In this document: positions 45,324-55,083 of the stretch, in pieces
Position numbering within the stretch: the first letter of the stretch is position 1
Layout of the letters: each line of letters starts with the position of its first letter
Assembly (NCBI GenBank): GCA_963766445.1
Contig: CAVXZW010000025.1
Location: forward strand, 209,696 to 273,695
DNA from: JAICYJ01 sp963766445
GTDB lineage: Bacteria > Actinomycetota > Thermoleophilia > Gaiellales > JAICJC01
DNA length: 64,000 bases
Direction: 5' to 3'
Notes under the pieces: model-generated
What the model was told of the DNA's origin: nothing
What the model saw: only the letters and a program-made list of their open reading frames with translations
Databases searched by the model: none
Position numbers and translations under genes: made by a program

Positions 45324-46608
45324 GGTCCGCGCGCTTCCGCGAGCTCTGGAACCTGCTCGCGGTCGCCGTCCTCACGGGCGTCGGCTTCCTGAGCGTCTAC
45401 ACGGCGCGCCAGCAGGAGATCACCAGCACCTCGCTGATCTACGCCGCGTTCTTCCTGGCGCTCTACTTCGTGGCGCACCTGGGGCTGCGCGCGGGGCTGC
45501 CGGACGCGGATCCCTGGCTGCTGCCGCTGTCGGCGCTCCTGACGGCGATGGGCCTGACCGAGATCTACCGCCTGAATCCGCTGCTGGCGCGAGATCAGTC
45601 GATCTGGATCGTGGTCGGCCTGGGCGGGTTCCTGGCCCTGATCCTGCTGGTCGGAGACCACGCGCAAGCTGGAGTCCTACAAGTACACGCTGGGCGTGGC
45701 GGCGGTGGCGATGCTGGTGATCACGATGCTGGTGGGCACGACCATCAACGGCGCCAAGCTGTGGCTGCGGGTGGGCGGCGTGCAGGTGCAGCCGGGCGAG
45801 TTCGCAAAGCTGCTGCTGGTGATCTTCCTGGCCGGCTACCTGCGCGAGAAGCGGGAGCTGCTGACGATGGCGCACCGCCGGATCCTGGGGGTGGGACTGC
45901 CGGCCGCCCGGCACCTGGGGCCGTTGCTGGCGATGACGGGCGTGGCGCTGGGCGTGGTCGCGGTGATGAACGACATGGGCACGGCGCTGCTCCTGTACGG
46001 CATCTTCCTGGCGATGGTCTACGTCGCGACCGGCCGCCAGCTGTACACGGTGGCCGGGTTGGCGCTGTTCGTGGGCGGATCGTTCCTGGTCTACCGCCTC
46101 ACCCCGCACGTACAGGAGCGCTTCCAGGTGTGGCTCGACCCCTGGAAGACCCCGCACACCAACGGCTACCAGATCATCCAGTCGATCGAGTCGATCGCCG
46201 ACGGCGGCATCTTCGGCTCCGGGCTGGGCCGCAGCTTCCAGGTGTTCAGCAACGGCAGCTCGGTGATCCCGGCCGCCCAGACCGACGGCATCTACGCGGT
46301 CTGGGCCAACGAGACCGGGCTGGCCGGAGCCGCCGGGATGCTGCTGATCTACCTGCTGTTCGCCTATCGCGGCTTCAAGATCGCGAGCGTCGCCGATGAC
46401 AGCTTCTCGAAGCTCCTGGCCTCGGGGCTCACGTTCACGGTTGTGCTGCAGGCCTTCCTGATCGTCGGCGGGATCACCCGCCTGATCCCGCTGACCGGCA
46501 TCACCCTGCCGTTCGTGAGCTACGGCGGCAGCTCCGTGGTCTCGAACTTCATGCTGCTGGCGCTGCTCCTGATGGTGTCGTCGCGCACCGGCGAGGGTGC
46601 GGAGATGA
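45320..46608 (+). CDS. FtsW/RodA-type SEDS glycosyltransferase, frameshifted
   Basis: About 428 residues after removing one base near 45665 (and probably another near 46580). Multi-helix protein starting MRSARFRELWNLLAVAV. Signatures: GAKLWLRVGGVQVQPGEFAKLLLV (catalytic Asp region replaced by the usual PGE-x-K), VMNDMGTALLLYGIFL, WKTPHTNGYQIIQSIESIAD and TGITLPFVSYGGSSVVSNF. SEDS proteins polymerise peptidoglycan with a partner PBP, here the next gene. With the second repair the protein ends in a basic tail and a TGA overlapping the PBP ATG. Confidence 0.9.
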
Positions 46609-48066
46609 ATCCGCGCATCGGCACCCTGTTCAAGCTGTGCGCGGGCGCCTGCCTGGTGCTGATCTCGTTCACCGCCTACTGGCAGATCTGGGCGGCGTCG
46701 GGCTCTGGCCGCCCGGCAGGACAACGCCCGCCTCGTCTACCGGCAGCTGCAGATCAAGCGCGGGCTGATCCTGGCCGCCAACGGCCACACGGTGCTGGCC
46801 ACCAACACCGAGCGCACGAAGGACGGCCTGAACGTGTTCCTGCGCCGCTATCCGCTGGGGCCGTTGTTCGGCCACCCGATCGGGTACAACACGGTCGGCT
46901 CCGGGCGCTCCGGGCTGGAGCTGTCGCAGAACGACTACCTGACCGCCTCCAACGCCGACCTTTCGACCGTACTGGGCCGGATCGGGGACAAGCTGCAGGG
47001 CGAGACGGTGACGGGCAACAACGTGGTCACCAGCCTGTCGGTGCCGGCCCAGCGGGCGGCGATGCAGGGCCTGGCGGGCCACTCCGGCGCCGTCGTCGCG
47101 ATCGAGCCGAGCACGGGACGGGTGCTGGCGATGGCCTCGACGCCCGGCTACAACCCGAACACGGTCGCCCGCAACTTCGCCAAGCTGAACAAGCCCCAAA
47201 GCGGCGCTCCGCTGCTCAACCGGGGCACGCAGGGCCTGTACGCGCCGGGCTCGACGTTCAAGGTGGTGACGGCCACCGCGGCGCTCCAGAGCGGCAAGTT
47301 CACGCCCGACACGCTGATCAACGGGCACGGCACCTGCATCACCGTGCAGACGGTGCCGCTCTGCAACGCCGGCGGCGAGAGCGCCGGAGTGGTGTCCCTG
47401 TCCGACGCGCTCACGTTCTCCTACAACACGGTGTTCGCACAGGTGGGACAGGCCGTCGGGCAGCAGCGCCTGTACGCGACCATGCGGGACTACGGGTTCT
47501 TCCGCGATCCGCCGCTCGACTACCCGTCCGACGAGATGGAGCCGAGCGGGCTCTACAGCCACGGCCATCTGCTGTCGCAGCGGGCGCCGATCGACGTCGG
47601 CAGGGTGGCGATCGGGCAGGAGCGGCTGGGGGTGACGCCGATCCAGATGGCCGAGGTGGTGGCGACCGTCGCCAACCACGGCGTGCGCATGCGGCCGAGC
47701 CTGGTCGACCGGGTGGTCGCGCCCGGCGGCGGCAACGTCTACACCACGCATCCGGAGCAGCTCGTGCGCGTGATGTCGCCGCAGACGGCCAACGAGCTGC
47801 GCGACATGATGCGCCGCGTCGTAGAGGAGGGCACCGGTCAGGCCGCGAATGTTGGAAACCTGTCGGTTGCAGGCAAGACCGGCACCGCCGAGACGGGAGT
47901 GTCAGGACTCAACACCGCATGGTTCATCGCATTCGCACCCGCGGACAACCCCAAGATCGCGATCGCGGTCACGATCGAGCACACCCCGGAGTTCGGCGGC
48001 ACCATCGCCGCGCCGATCGCGGCCAAGGTGATCACCGCGTATCTGGGCCAAGGCGTGGCAAAGTAG
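46605..48066 (+). CDS. pbpA: Class B penicillin-binding protein (PbpA-like), frameshifted
   Basis: 486 residues after removing one T near 46703. MNPRIGTLFKLCAGACLVL is the anchor helix. The dimerisation part has LQIKRGLILAANGHTVLATN. The transpeptidase domain has YAPGSTFKVVTATAAL (SxxK), FSYNTVFAQVG (SxN) and AGKTGTAETG (KTG). It cross-links peptidoglycan together with the adjacent SEDS protein. The start overlaps the SEDS stop. The stop lies 29 bp before the TTG of pknB. Confidence 0.92.
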
Positions 48067-48095
48067 GGCCGACCTACAAGGCAGGGCCGAACTAG

Positions 48096-49963
48096 TTGGG
48101 CGTAGACAACATCATCGGCGAGCTGTTCGACGGCCGCTACCGGCTGGAACGCCGGATCGGGGCCGGCGGCATGGCGGACGTCTACCTGGCGCAGGACGAG
48201 TCCCTGCATCGCCGGGTGGCGATCAAGATGCTGGCCGACCGCTACACCCGCGACGCCGGGTTCGTGGAGCGGTTCCGCCGCGAGGCGACGGCCGCGGCCG
48301 GCCTCAGCCATCCCAACATCGTCTCCATCTACGACCGCGGCGAGGCCGAGGGCACCTACTACATCGCGATGGAGTACATCGAGGGCCCGACGCTCAAGGA
48401 GGAGATCACCGAGCGCGCGCCGCTGCCCGAGGCGGAGGCCGTCGGCTACGCCGTGCAGGCTCTGCAGGCGCTCGAGTTCGCGCACCGCCGGGGCGTGATC
48501 CACCGCGACATCAAGCCCCACAACATGATGCTGACGCCCGACGGCCTGCTGAAGGTGACCGACTTCGGCATCGCCCGCGCCACCAACGAGGTGGAGATGA
48601 CGGAGGTCGGCTCGATCGTGGGCACGGCGCAGTACCTGTCGCCCGAGCAGGCCCGTGGCCACAGCGTCGGGCCGCAGTCGGACATCTACTCGATGGGCGT
48701 GGTGCTGTACGAGATGCTGACCGGGGAGGTGCCGTTCACGGGCTGCTCGGCGGTCGAGATCGCGATGAAGCAGGTGAACGAGCCCCCGCAGCCGCCCAGC
48801 ACCAAGAACCGGCTGATCACCCACGGCCTCGAGCAGGTGGTGATGCGGGCGCTGGCCAAGGACCCGGCCCTGCGCTTCCACTCGGCCAGGGAGATGGCCG
48901 ACGAGCTCGAGCGCACGCGCCGGGGCCTGGCCGTCTCGCAGGACACCGCGCAGGCGACGGCGGTGATCGGCGCCTACGAGGCCGGGCAGGCAACCAGCGT
49001 GATGGGCGCCCAGCCGCCGGCCGCGCCGCCACCGCCGCCGCAGGCCAAGCGCAGCGCCGTCCCCTGGCTGCTGGTGGCGCTGCTCTTGCTGGCAAGCGCG
49101 GTGGTCGGCTACGTCGTCTACCAGCAGCTGCAGGGCAGCGACCAGGTGAAGGTGCCGGACGTGCGCGGGTTCACCACGAAGCAGGCGCAGACGCAGCTGA
49201 TCCAGGCCGGGTTCACGACCGCCGTCGAACACAAGACGAGCAAGAACGTGGCCAAGGGCCAGGTGATCGACACCGATCCCCCGCACGGCAGCCCAGGTCG
49301 ACAAGGGCTCGAAGGTGACCATCATCGTGTCGAAGGGGCCGAAGAGCGTGACGCTGCCGAACCTGCGCGGGAAATCGGTGAGCGAGGCGACCCAGACGAT
49401 CGTCGGCCTGAACCTGCCGAGCCCACAGCAGCAGCTGATCACGTCCAAGCTGCCGGCCGGCCAGGTTGTGCGGACCGACCCCGAGCCGGGGCCGGTGCCG
49501 CCGGACACGGTTGTCACCCTGTTCGTCTCCAACGGCAACGTGAAGGTGCCGAACGTGGTCGGCATGACCTGTAACGACGCCACGAAGCACCCTGTCCGCC
49601 TCGAACCTGCAGGGCAGCTGCACGAACACCCCCAGCGACACGGTGCCGGCCGGCCAGGTGATCAGCCAGTCGCCCGGTGCGGGCAACCAGGCCCCGCAGG
49701 GCAGCACCGTCTCGCTTCAGGTCTCATCCGGCCCGCCGCAGGTGCAGGTGCCCGACGTCACCAACACCGACTACCACACCGCCCAGAAGACGCTGCAGAA
49801 CGACGGGCTGCACGCGCAGCGCTCCGACTGCCTGGCGTCCGACCCCACCATCCCCGACGGCACCGTGGTCGGGACCGACCCGCCGGCCGGCACCATGGTC
49901 GACCCCAAGACCGACGTGACCGTGTTCGTGGCCGACTCGACGTCGACCACCCCCTGCCCGTGA
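48096..49963 (+). CDS. pknB: PknB-type Ser/Thr kinase with PASTA domains, two frameshifts
   Basis: 621 residues from a TTG, after deleting single bases near 49290 and 49592. The kinase domain (10-275) has RRIGAGGMADVYLAQD, VAIKML, GVIHRDIKPHNMML, VTDFGIARATNEVEMT and GTAQYLSPEQARG. The Thr/Met activation loop is like mycobacterial PknB. A linker and one helix (SAVPWLLVALLLLASAVVGY) precede four PASTA repeats, starting at VKVPDVRGF, SVTLPNLRGK, VKVPNVVGM and VQVPDVTNT, which bind muropeptides outside. It overlaps ddl by GTGA. This is the second kinase in the cluster. Confidence 0.93.
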
Positions 49964-51016
49964 GCGAGCGGCGGCGCATCAGGGTGGCCGTGCTGGGCGG
50001 CGGCCGCAGCTCCGAGCACGAGGTGTCGCTGCGATCGGCGGCATCGGTGGTGGCGGCGCTCGACCCCGAGCGCTTCGAGGTGGTGCCGGTGCAGATCGAC
50101 CGCGGCGGCGCCTGGCAGATCGAGTCGTCGGCGCGGCTGTCGCTGGAGCCCGGGGCCGAGAGCCGCTCGCTGGTGCCCTCGGCGCCGGCCGGCGCTGCCC
50201 GCTCCGGCGGGGATCGGCCCGATCGACGTGGTGCTGCCGATCCTGCACGGCCCCTTCGGCGAGGACGGGAGGCTGCAGGGGCTGCTGGACATGATCAACA
50301 TCCCCTACGTCGGATCCGGCGTCGCCGCCTCGGCGCTGACCATGGACAAGGACAAGGTCAAGTACGTGCTGCGCGGCGTGGGCATCGCCGTGGCCGACCA
50401 CGTGGTGCTGCGGAACCGAAGGTTCGGCGCGGCCGATGCCGATGCGGTCGAACGCCTCGGCTATCCCTGCTTCGTGAAGCCGGCCAACCTCGGCTCCAGC
50501 GTCGGCATCAGCAAGGTCACGGCGCCGGACGGGCTGGCCGCCGCGGTCGAGCTGGCGTTCCGCCACGATCGCACGGTGCTGGTCGAGGAGATGATCGAGG
50601 GGCGCGAGGTGGAGCTGGGCGTGCTCGGGAACAGCGATCCGCTGGTCAGCCCGCCGGGCGAGATCGTGATCGCAAACGACTCCGACTGGTACGACTACTC
50701 GGCCAAGTACGACGAGGGCGCCATGCGGCTGCGGGTGCCGGCCGAGCTGCCGGAATCGGTCACCGCCGAGCTGCAGGACGTCGCCCGCCGCGCCTTCGAG
50801 GTCTGCGGCTGCAGCGGCATGGCCCGCATCGACTTCTTCGTGACGCCCGAGCACCGGGTGGTGCTGAACGAGATCAACAGCATCCCCGGTTTCACCTCAA
50901 CCAGCGTCTACGCAGAGCTGTTCGAGTCGATCGGCATCAGCTATCCCCAGCTGCTGGAACGGCTGATCGAGCTGGCGCTCGAGCGGCACGCCGACGACCA
51001 GACGTACGCCTACTAG
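49960..51016 (+). CDS. ddl: D-alanine--D-alanine ligase, frameshifted
   Basis: 351 residues after deleting one G near 50208. ATP-grasp enzyme making the peptide terminus of peptidoglycan precursors. Motifs: VAVLGGGRSSEHEVSLRSAA, VLPILHGPFGEDGRLQGLLD, YVGSGVAASALTMDKDK, CFVKPANLGSSVGISKV and GMARIDFFVTPEHRVVLNE, then INSIPGFTSTSVY. The Tyr/Ser region before the loop is the D-Ala type (not D-Lac: no Phe substitution seen in the YVGSG segment). GTG start overlapping pknB by 4 bp. Confidence 0.93.
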
Positions 51017-51041
51017 CCCGGGATGAACGCGATGCTCCGCT

Positions 51042-51074
51042 TTGACAAGAACTCTTTCGAAAGATATCTTCGAA
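51042..51074 (+). promoter_or_regulatory. Consensus promoter with embedded operator, leaderless
   Basis: TTGACA (51042-51047), a 17-bp spacer and TATCTT (51065-51070) make one of the best promoters in the window. Two TTCGAA boxes (51056-51061 and 51069-51074) flank GATATC and cover the -10, as expected for an autorepressor site. Transcription would begin at about 51077-51078, on the ATG itself, so the mRNA should be leaderless. Confidence 0.75.
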
Positions 51075-51077
51075 GCG

Positions 51078-51660
51078 ATGGACGACAGGCGCACAGTCCG
51101 GCTCACCGACCCCCGGGCCTTGCGGGCGCTGGCTCACCCGACGCGGCTGCGCCTGGTTGCGTCTGCTGCGCCGCGAGGGGCCGCTGACGGCGACGCAGGC
51201 GGGCGCGCTGATCGGCGAGGTGCCGGCCAGCGCGTCGTTCCACCTGCGGCAGCTGGCCAAGTACGGGCTGGTCGAGGAGGCGGCGGGAGGACGCGGCCGC
51301 GAGCGGCCCTGGCAGGCGACGGCAATGTTCACCAGCTGGTCGGCCGCGGGCGGATCGCCCGACCTGGCCATCGCCGACCAGATGCTGACCGCGGTGGTGG
51401 CCGAGCGCTACGCGGAGCAGCTGCAGGCGTGGCTGGCCGCGAAGCCCGGCGAGCCGATCGAGTGGCAGGAGGCGGCGGGCCTGGGAGACGTGCTGCTGTT
51501 CGTCACCGCCGACGAGCTGAAGCAGATCAGCGAGGGGCTGGACAACCTGCTGCAGCCTTATCTCGACCGGGTCGGCGACCGCAGCAAGCGGCCCGCCGGC
51601 GCACGGCTCGTGAGCTTCATCCGGATGGCACTTCCCACGGACGAACCGGATGCGCGTTGA
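51078..51660 (+). CDS. ArsR-like winged-helix transcription regulator, frameshifted
   Basis: 193 residues after deleting one base near 51150. RRTVRLTDPRALRALAHPTR is the classic ArsR start. The HTH follows: LRREGPLTATQAGALIGEVP, ASASFHLRQLAKYGLVEEAA. The C-terminal half (QLQAWLAAKPGEPIEWQEAA to LKQISEGLDNLLQPYLDR) is a ligand or dimer domain without the metal-binding Cys pairs of true arsenic sensors. It overlaps the downstream MFS gene by 11 bp, so it likely represses its own operon with that exporter. Confidence 0.85.
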
Positions 51661-52932
51661 GCTTCCCGCACGCCGCCTGATCCCGGAGCTGCTGGCGGAA
51701 AACGCCGCGTTCCGCGGCCTCTGGATGGCGCAGTCGATCTCGCTGGTGGGCGACCAGGTCTCGTTGCTGGCGCTGCCGCTGGTGGCGGTGCTGACGCTGC
51801 ACGCGGGGCCGGCCGAGATGGGGTACCTGGTCGCCGCCAACCTGGTGCCGAGCCTGCTGTTCTCGCTGCACGCGGGCGTCTGGGCGGACCGCCGCGGTGA
51901 CCGGCGCGGGCTGATGATCGCAACCGACGTGGGCCGGGCCGCGCTGCTGGCCACGATCCCTGTTGCGGCGGTGCTGGGCGTGCTGTCGATGACGCAGATG
52001 TACGTCGTCGCGTTTCTGGTGGGCAGCCTGACCGTGCTGTTCTGGGTCTCCTACAACGCCCTGTTCGTGGTGCTGGTGCCGCGCGAGCAGTTCATCAGCC
52101 GGCAGCTCGTTGCTGAACGGCAGCCGGGCGGTGTCGTTCATGGCCGGTCCCGGCCATCGGCGGCCTGCTGGTGCAGGCGCTGACGGCGCCGCTGGCAGTG
52201 GGAGTGGACGCCCTCTCGTTCCTGGCCTCGGCGCTATTCATGCGCGGGATCGACTCGCCCGAGCCCGAGCCCGACGCCGAGGCCGGTAGCGGCGGCGTCA
52301 TGGCGGGGCTGCGGTTCATCGCCCGCAACCCGATCATGCGCGCCTCGCTGGGCGCGACGGCCACCATCAACCTGTTCAACTTCATGTTCTTCGCGCTCTG
52401 GATCCTGTTCGCGACCAAGACGCTGCACGTGAATGCCGGTGCGCTGGGCCTGGTGATCGGCGCCGGAGCGGTCGGCAGCGTGATCGGGTCGGTGGTGACG
52501 GGGGCGGTGCAGCGCCGGGTCGGCGTCGGGCCCACCTTCGCGATCGGCTGCGTGCTGTTCCCGGCGCCGCTGATGCTGGTGCCGCTGGCGGGCGGCGCCC
52601 GGCCGCTGGTGCTGGGCATGCTGTTCCTGGCCGAGTTCTTCAGCGGCATGGGCGTGATGATGCTCGACATCACGGGCGGGGCGATCTCGGCGGCGCTGGT
52701 GCCTGCCAGTCTGCGGTCACGGGTTGCGGGGTCATACATGGTGGTGAACTACGGCGTGCGTCCGATCGGCTCGCTGGCCGGCGGCCTGATCGGCGCAACG
52801 CTGGGTCTGCGGCCGGCCGTGTGGGTGGCCACCGTGGGTGCCGTCGCCGGCGTGCTGTGGCTGCTGCCATCGCCGATCATGCGGCTGCGGGAGCTGCCCG
52901 AGCCGGCCGAGCAGCCCGACGACCTACGCTGA
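51650..52932 (+). CDS. MFS exporter (EntS/MdfA-like), two frameshifts
   Basis: 426 residues after deleting single bases near 52103 and 52150. LLAENAAFRGLWMAQSISLVGDQVSLLAL is the start typical of the enterobactin/drug exporter branch. The loop 2-3 motif is GVWADRRGDRRGLMIATDVG. The repaired mid-part reads SLLNGSRAVSFMAGP and then VQALTAPLAVGVDALSFLAS. Twelve helices in total. Co-transcribed with the ArsR-like regulator, suggesting an inducible efflux pump. It ends overlapping the convergent dehydratase by 9 bp. Confidence 0.85.
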
Positions 52933-53890
52933 GGCCGCGCCCGCGGCCAGCTCGGCGAAGCGGGCGGCGCCGACGTTACCGCCGGACAGCACCACGCCCA
53001 CGCGGCGACCCGGCAGGTGGACGCGGCCGGCCAGGAGCGCGGCCAGCGCACAGGCGCCGCTGGGCTCGAGCACCACCTTCATGCGGTCGAAGGCAAAGAG
53101 CATCGCGTCGATGATCTCGCCGTCGGTGACCAGCTCGACCGAGTCGGCCAGTCGCCGGTTGACCTCGAACGTGAGCTCACCGGGCGTCTCCACCTGCTGC
53201 CCGTCGGCGATCGTGCGCGGCACCGGGATCCGCACCCGTTCGCCGGCCGCCAGCGACCGGCGGGTGTCATCGCCCTGCTCCGGCTCGACCCCGATCATCT
53301 CGATGTCCGGTGCGAGCGCCTTGGCGGCGGTGGCGCAGCCGGCCATCAAGCCCGCCACCGCCCACCGGCACCAGCAGCGCGTCGAGGCCGGGCGCCTGCT
53401 CCAGCAGCTCCAGCGCAGCGGTGCCCTGGCCGCTCATCACCAGCGGATGCTCGTAGGGAGGTACCAGTGTGAGGCCGCGCGACTCGGCCAGCTCGCGGCC
53501 GAGCTGGTCGCGATCCTGGGAGTAGCGGTCATAGGTGACCACCTCTGCGCCGTAGCCGCGGGTGGCCTCCAGCTTGGCCGCCGGCGCGTCCTCTGGCATC
53601 AGGATCACCGCCGTCGCGTCGAGCATCGCCGCCGCGATTGCGACCGCCTGGGCGTGGTTGCCAGACGAGTACGCGGCAACGCCCCGGGCGCGCTGCTGCG
53701 ACGGCACCCGCGAGATCATGGAGTACGCGCCGCGGAACTTGAACGCGCCCCCGCGCTGGTAGCACTCGGCCTTGCAGAACACGGTGGCGCCGGTGGCCGC
53801 GTCCAGCGTCCGGGAGGACAGCACCGGCGTGCGGTGCGCGGCGCCGTCGAGGGCAGCCGCGGCGGAGCGAACGTCGTCGATGCCGATCAT
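52924..53890 (-). CDS. Threonine ammonia-lyase / serine-threonine dehydratase, frameshifted
   Basis: 321 residues after deleting one T near 53352. PLP fold-type II. The PLP Lys is in QRGGAFKFRGAYSMI, the Asn/Ser loop in AAYSSGNHAQAVAIAA, the phosphate-binding glycine loop in LLVPVGGGGL, and the C-terminal VGVVLSGGNVG. The size matches the catabolic TdcB type without an ACT domain, or a serine racemase-like relative. It deaminates threonine or serine to the keto acid. The start MIGIDDVRSAAAAL is the usual family start. Confidence 0.88.
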
Positions 53891-53936
53891 TGCCGCGGGC
53901 TAGATGGTTGACCAGGGATCGGGGCTAGGCCGAGGG

Positions 53937-54362
53937 CTAGAAATCGAACGGCATGATGCCGTCGCTCTCGAGCGCGGAGCGGAAGCGGTCGACCGCCTCG
54001 TTCATGTTCTCGCGGGTGACGCGGTCGAGCTCCTCGATCAGGCGGTCGGTGGCGTCGTTCAGCACGTCGTCGAAGCGCTCGACCTCGTGCGCGTCATACG
54101 TATCGGTGTGGCGCCACTCGCAGTCGGGGCAGCGCAGGGCCAGCTGCCAGCGCATCTCCTCGACCTCGTTCCACTCGGTGGGATGCACGCGGTCGCCGCC
54201 GCACCCGCCGCACAGCTCGAGCCGGCGGACGTGCAGCTCGGCGCCGGCCTCGATGTCGCGCAGGTCGCTGACGGGCCGCTCGCCGTCGCTCGCCTGGTAG
54301 TAGACGATCTCGACGGTCTTGCCGCTCGGCAGCACGATTCGCTTGATGTGAAACTCACCCAT
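53937..54362 (-). CDS. Hypothetical protein with paired CxxC motifs
   Basis: 141 residues. A short beta region (MGEFHIKRIVLPSGKTVEIV) is followed by ELCGGCGGDRVHPTEWNEVEE and LRCPDCEWRHTDTYD, so two CxxC pairs make a likely zinc ribbon. A helical C-terminus follows (VERFDDVLNDATDRLIEELD). I believe similar proteins occur across Thermoleophilia, but I cannot name a family. The ATG at 54362 is chosen. An upstream GTG adds ten poorly composed residues. Single gene between convergent and codirectional neighbours. Confidence 0.6.
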   Translation of the reverse strand: MGEFHIKRIVLPSGKTVEIVYYQASDGERPVSDLRDIEAGAELHVRRLELCGGCGGDRVHPTEWNEVEEMRWQLALRCPDCEWRHTDTYDAHEVERFDDVLNDATDRLIEELDRVTRENMNEAVDRFRSALESDGIMPFDF

Positions 54363-54451
54363 CGTCCCGATGTATCGGGCGCGGCAGGGCACTTCTTGAG
54401 GGGCAAAATGCGCGAGCTGATCAGATCATGTTGATCAGCGTGCAAACGGGA

Positions 54452-54928
54452 TCAGGGGCCACCGAAATCGTTGGTCACGTAGTAGGCGGGGTTGCCGCTC
54501 CAGATGCCGCGCGAGATGCCGATTCCGATCCACCGGTAGTGCCGGCCCAGCAGGTTCGCACGGTGCGGCGTACTCGCGATCCAGGCCCGCAGCATCCTGC
54601 GCGGGCTCCACAGCCCGACCCCGAGGTTCTCGCCCGCCCAGCTCCCGTGGAAGCCGAAGGAGCGCAGTCGCGTGAGCCACGTGGCGCCCGAGGACGAGTA
54701 GTGCGTCATCAGGTGGTGACGGGCCATGTACAGGCTGTGCGCACTGGCCGCGTCTCCCAGATGCGGGCCCAGCTTCAGCCGATGGACTCCGTGATTCGAC
54801 CGGTAGTGGTTGATCCGGTGCAGCAGTTCAAGCCGCCATGCCCTGGCAGAAAACGTCGCCTGCGCGGGCGCCGCGACCGACCCCAGCAGCACCACCGCGA
54901 GCAGACAGACCATCAACTTCGCCTTCAT
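54452..54928 (-). CDS. Secreted CAP-domain (SCP/PR-1) protein
   Basis: 158 residues. A clear signal peptide (MKAKLMVCLLAVVLLGSVAA, cleavage after APAQA) is followed by a compact CAP domain: LLHRINHYRSNHGVHRLKLG, AASAHSLYMARHHLMTHYSS, WAGENLGVGLWSP, WIASTPHRANLLGRHYRWIG. The Glu and His residues of the CAP pocket (AENL and the HSLYMARH helix) are present. Bacterial CAP proteins are exported and their functions are mostly unknown. The upstream 150 bp is AT-rich and should hold its promoter. Confidence 0.85.
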   Translation of the reverse strand: MKAKLMVCLLAVVLLGSVAAPAQATFSARAWRLELLHRINHYRSNHGVHRLKLGPHLGDAASAHSLYMARHHLMTHYSSSGATWLTRLRSFGFHGSWAGENLGVGLWSPRRMLRAWIASTPHRANLLGRHYRWIGIGISRGIWSGNPAYYVTNDFGGP

Positions 54929-55083
54929 TGTCACCCCCTGTACGCGTTGCAGCGACTCCGATGCTAGAGCACTTCGCGCAAAGCGAGAGGGTGCTTACAA
55001 GCTTTTTACGACAGTCAAACAGACGTATGTTCGACCGCTGGCCGGAGCCGGTGGCAGCCCACCGGCGCGCACTGTCGAAGGGC

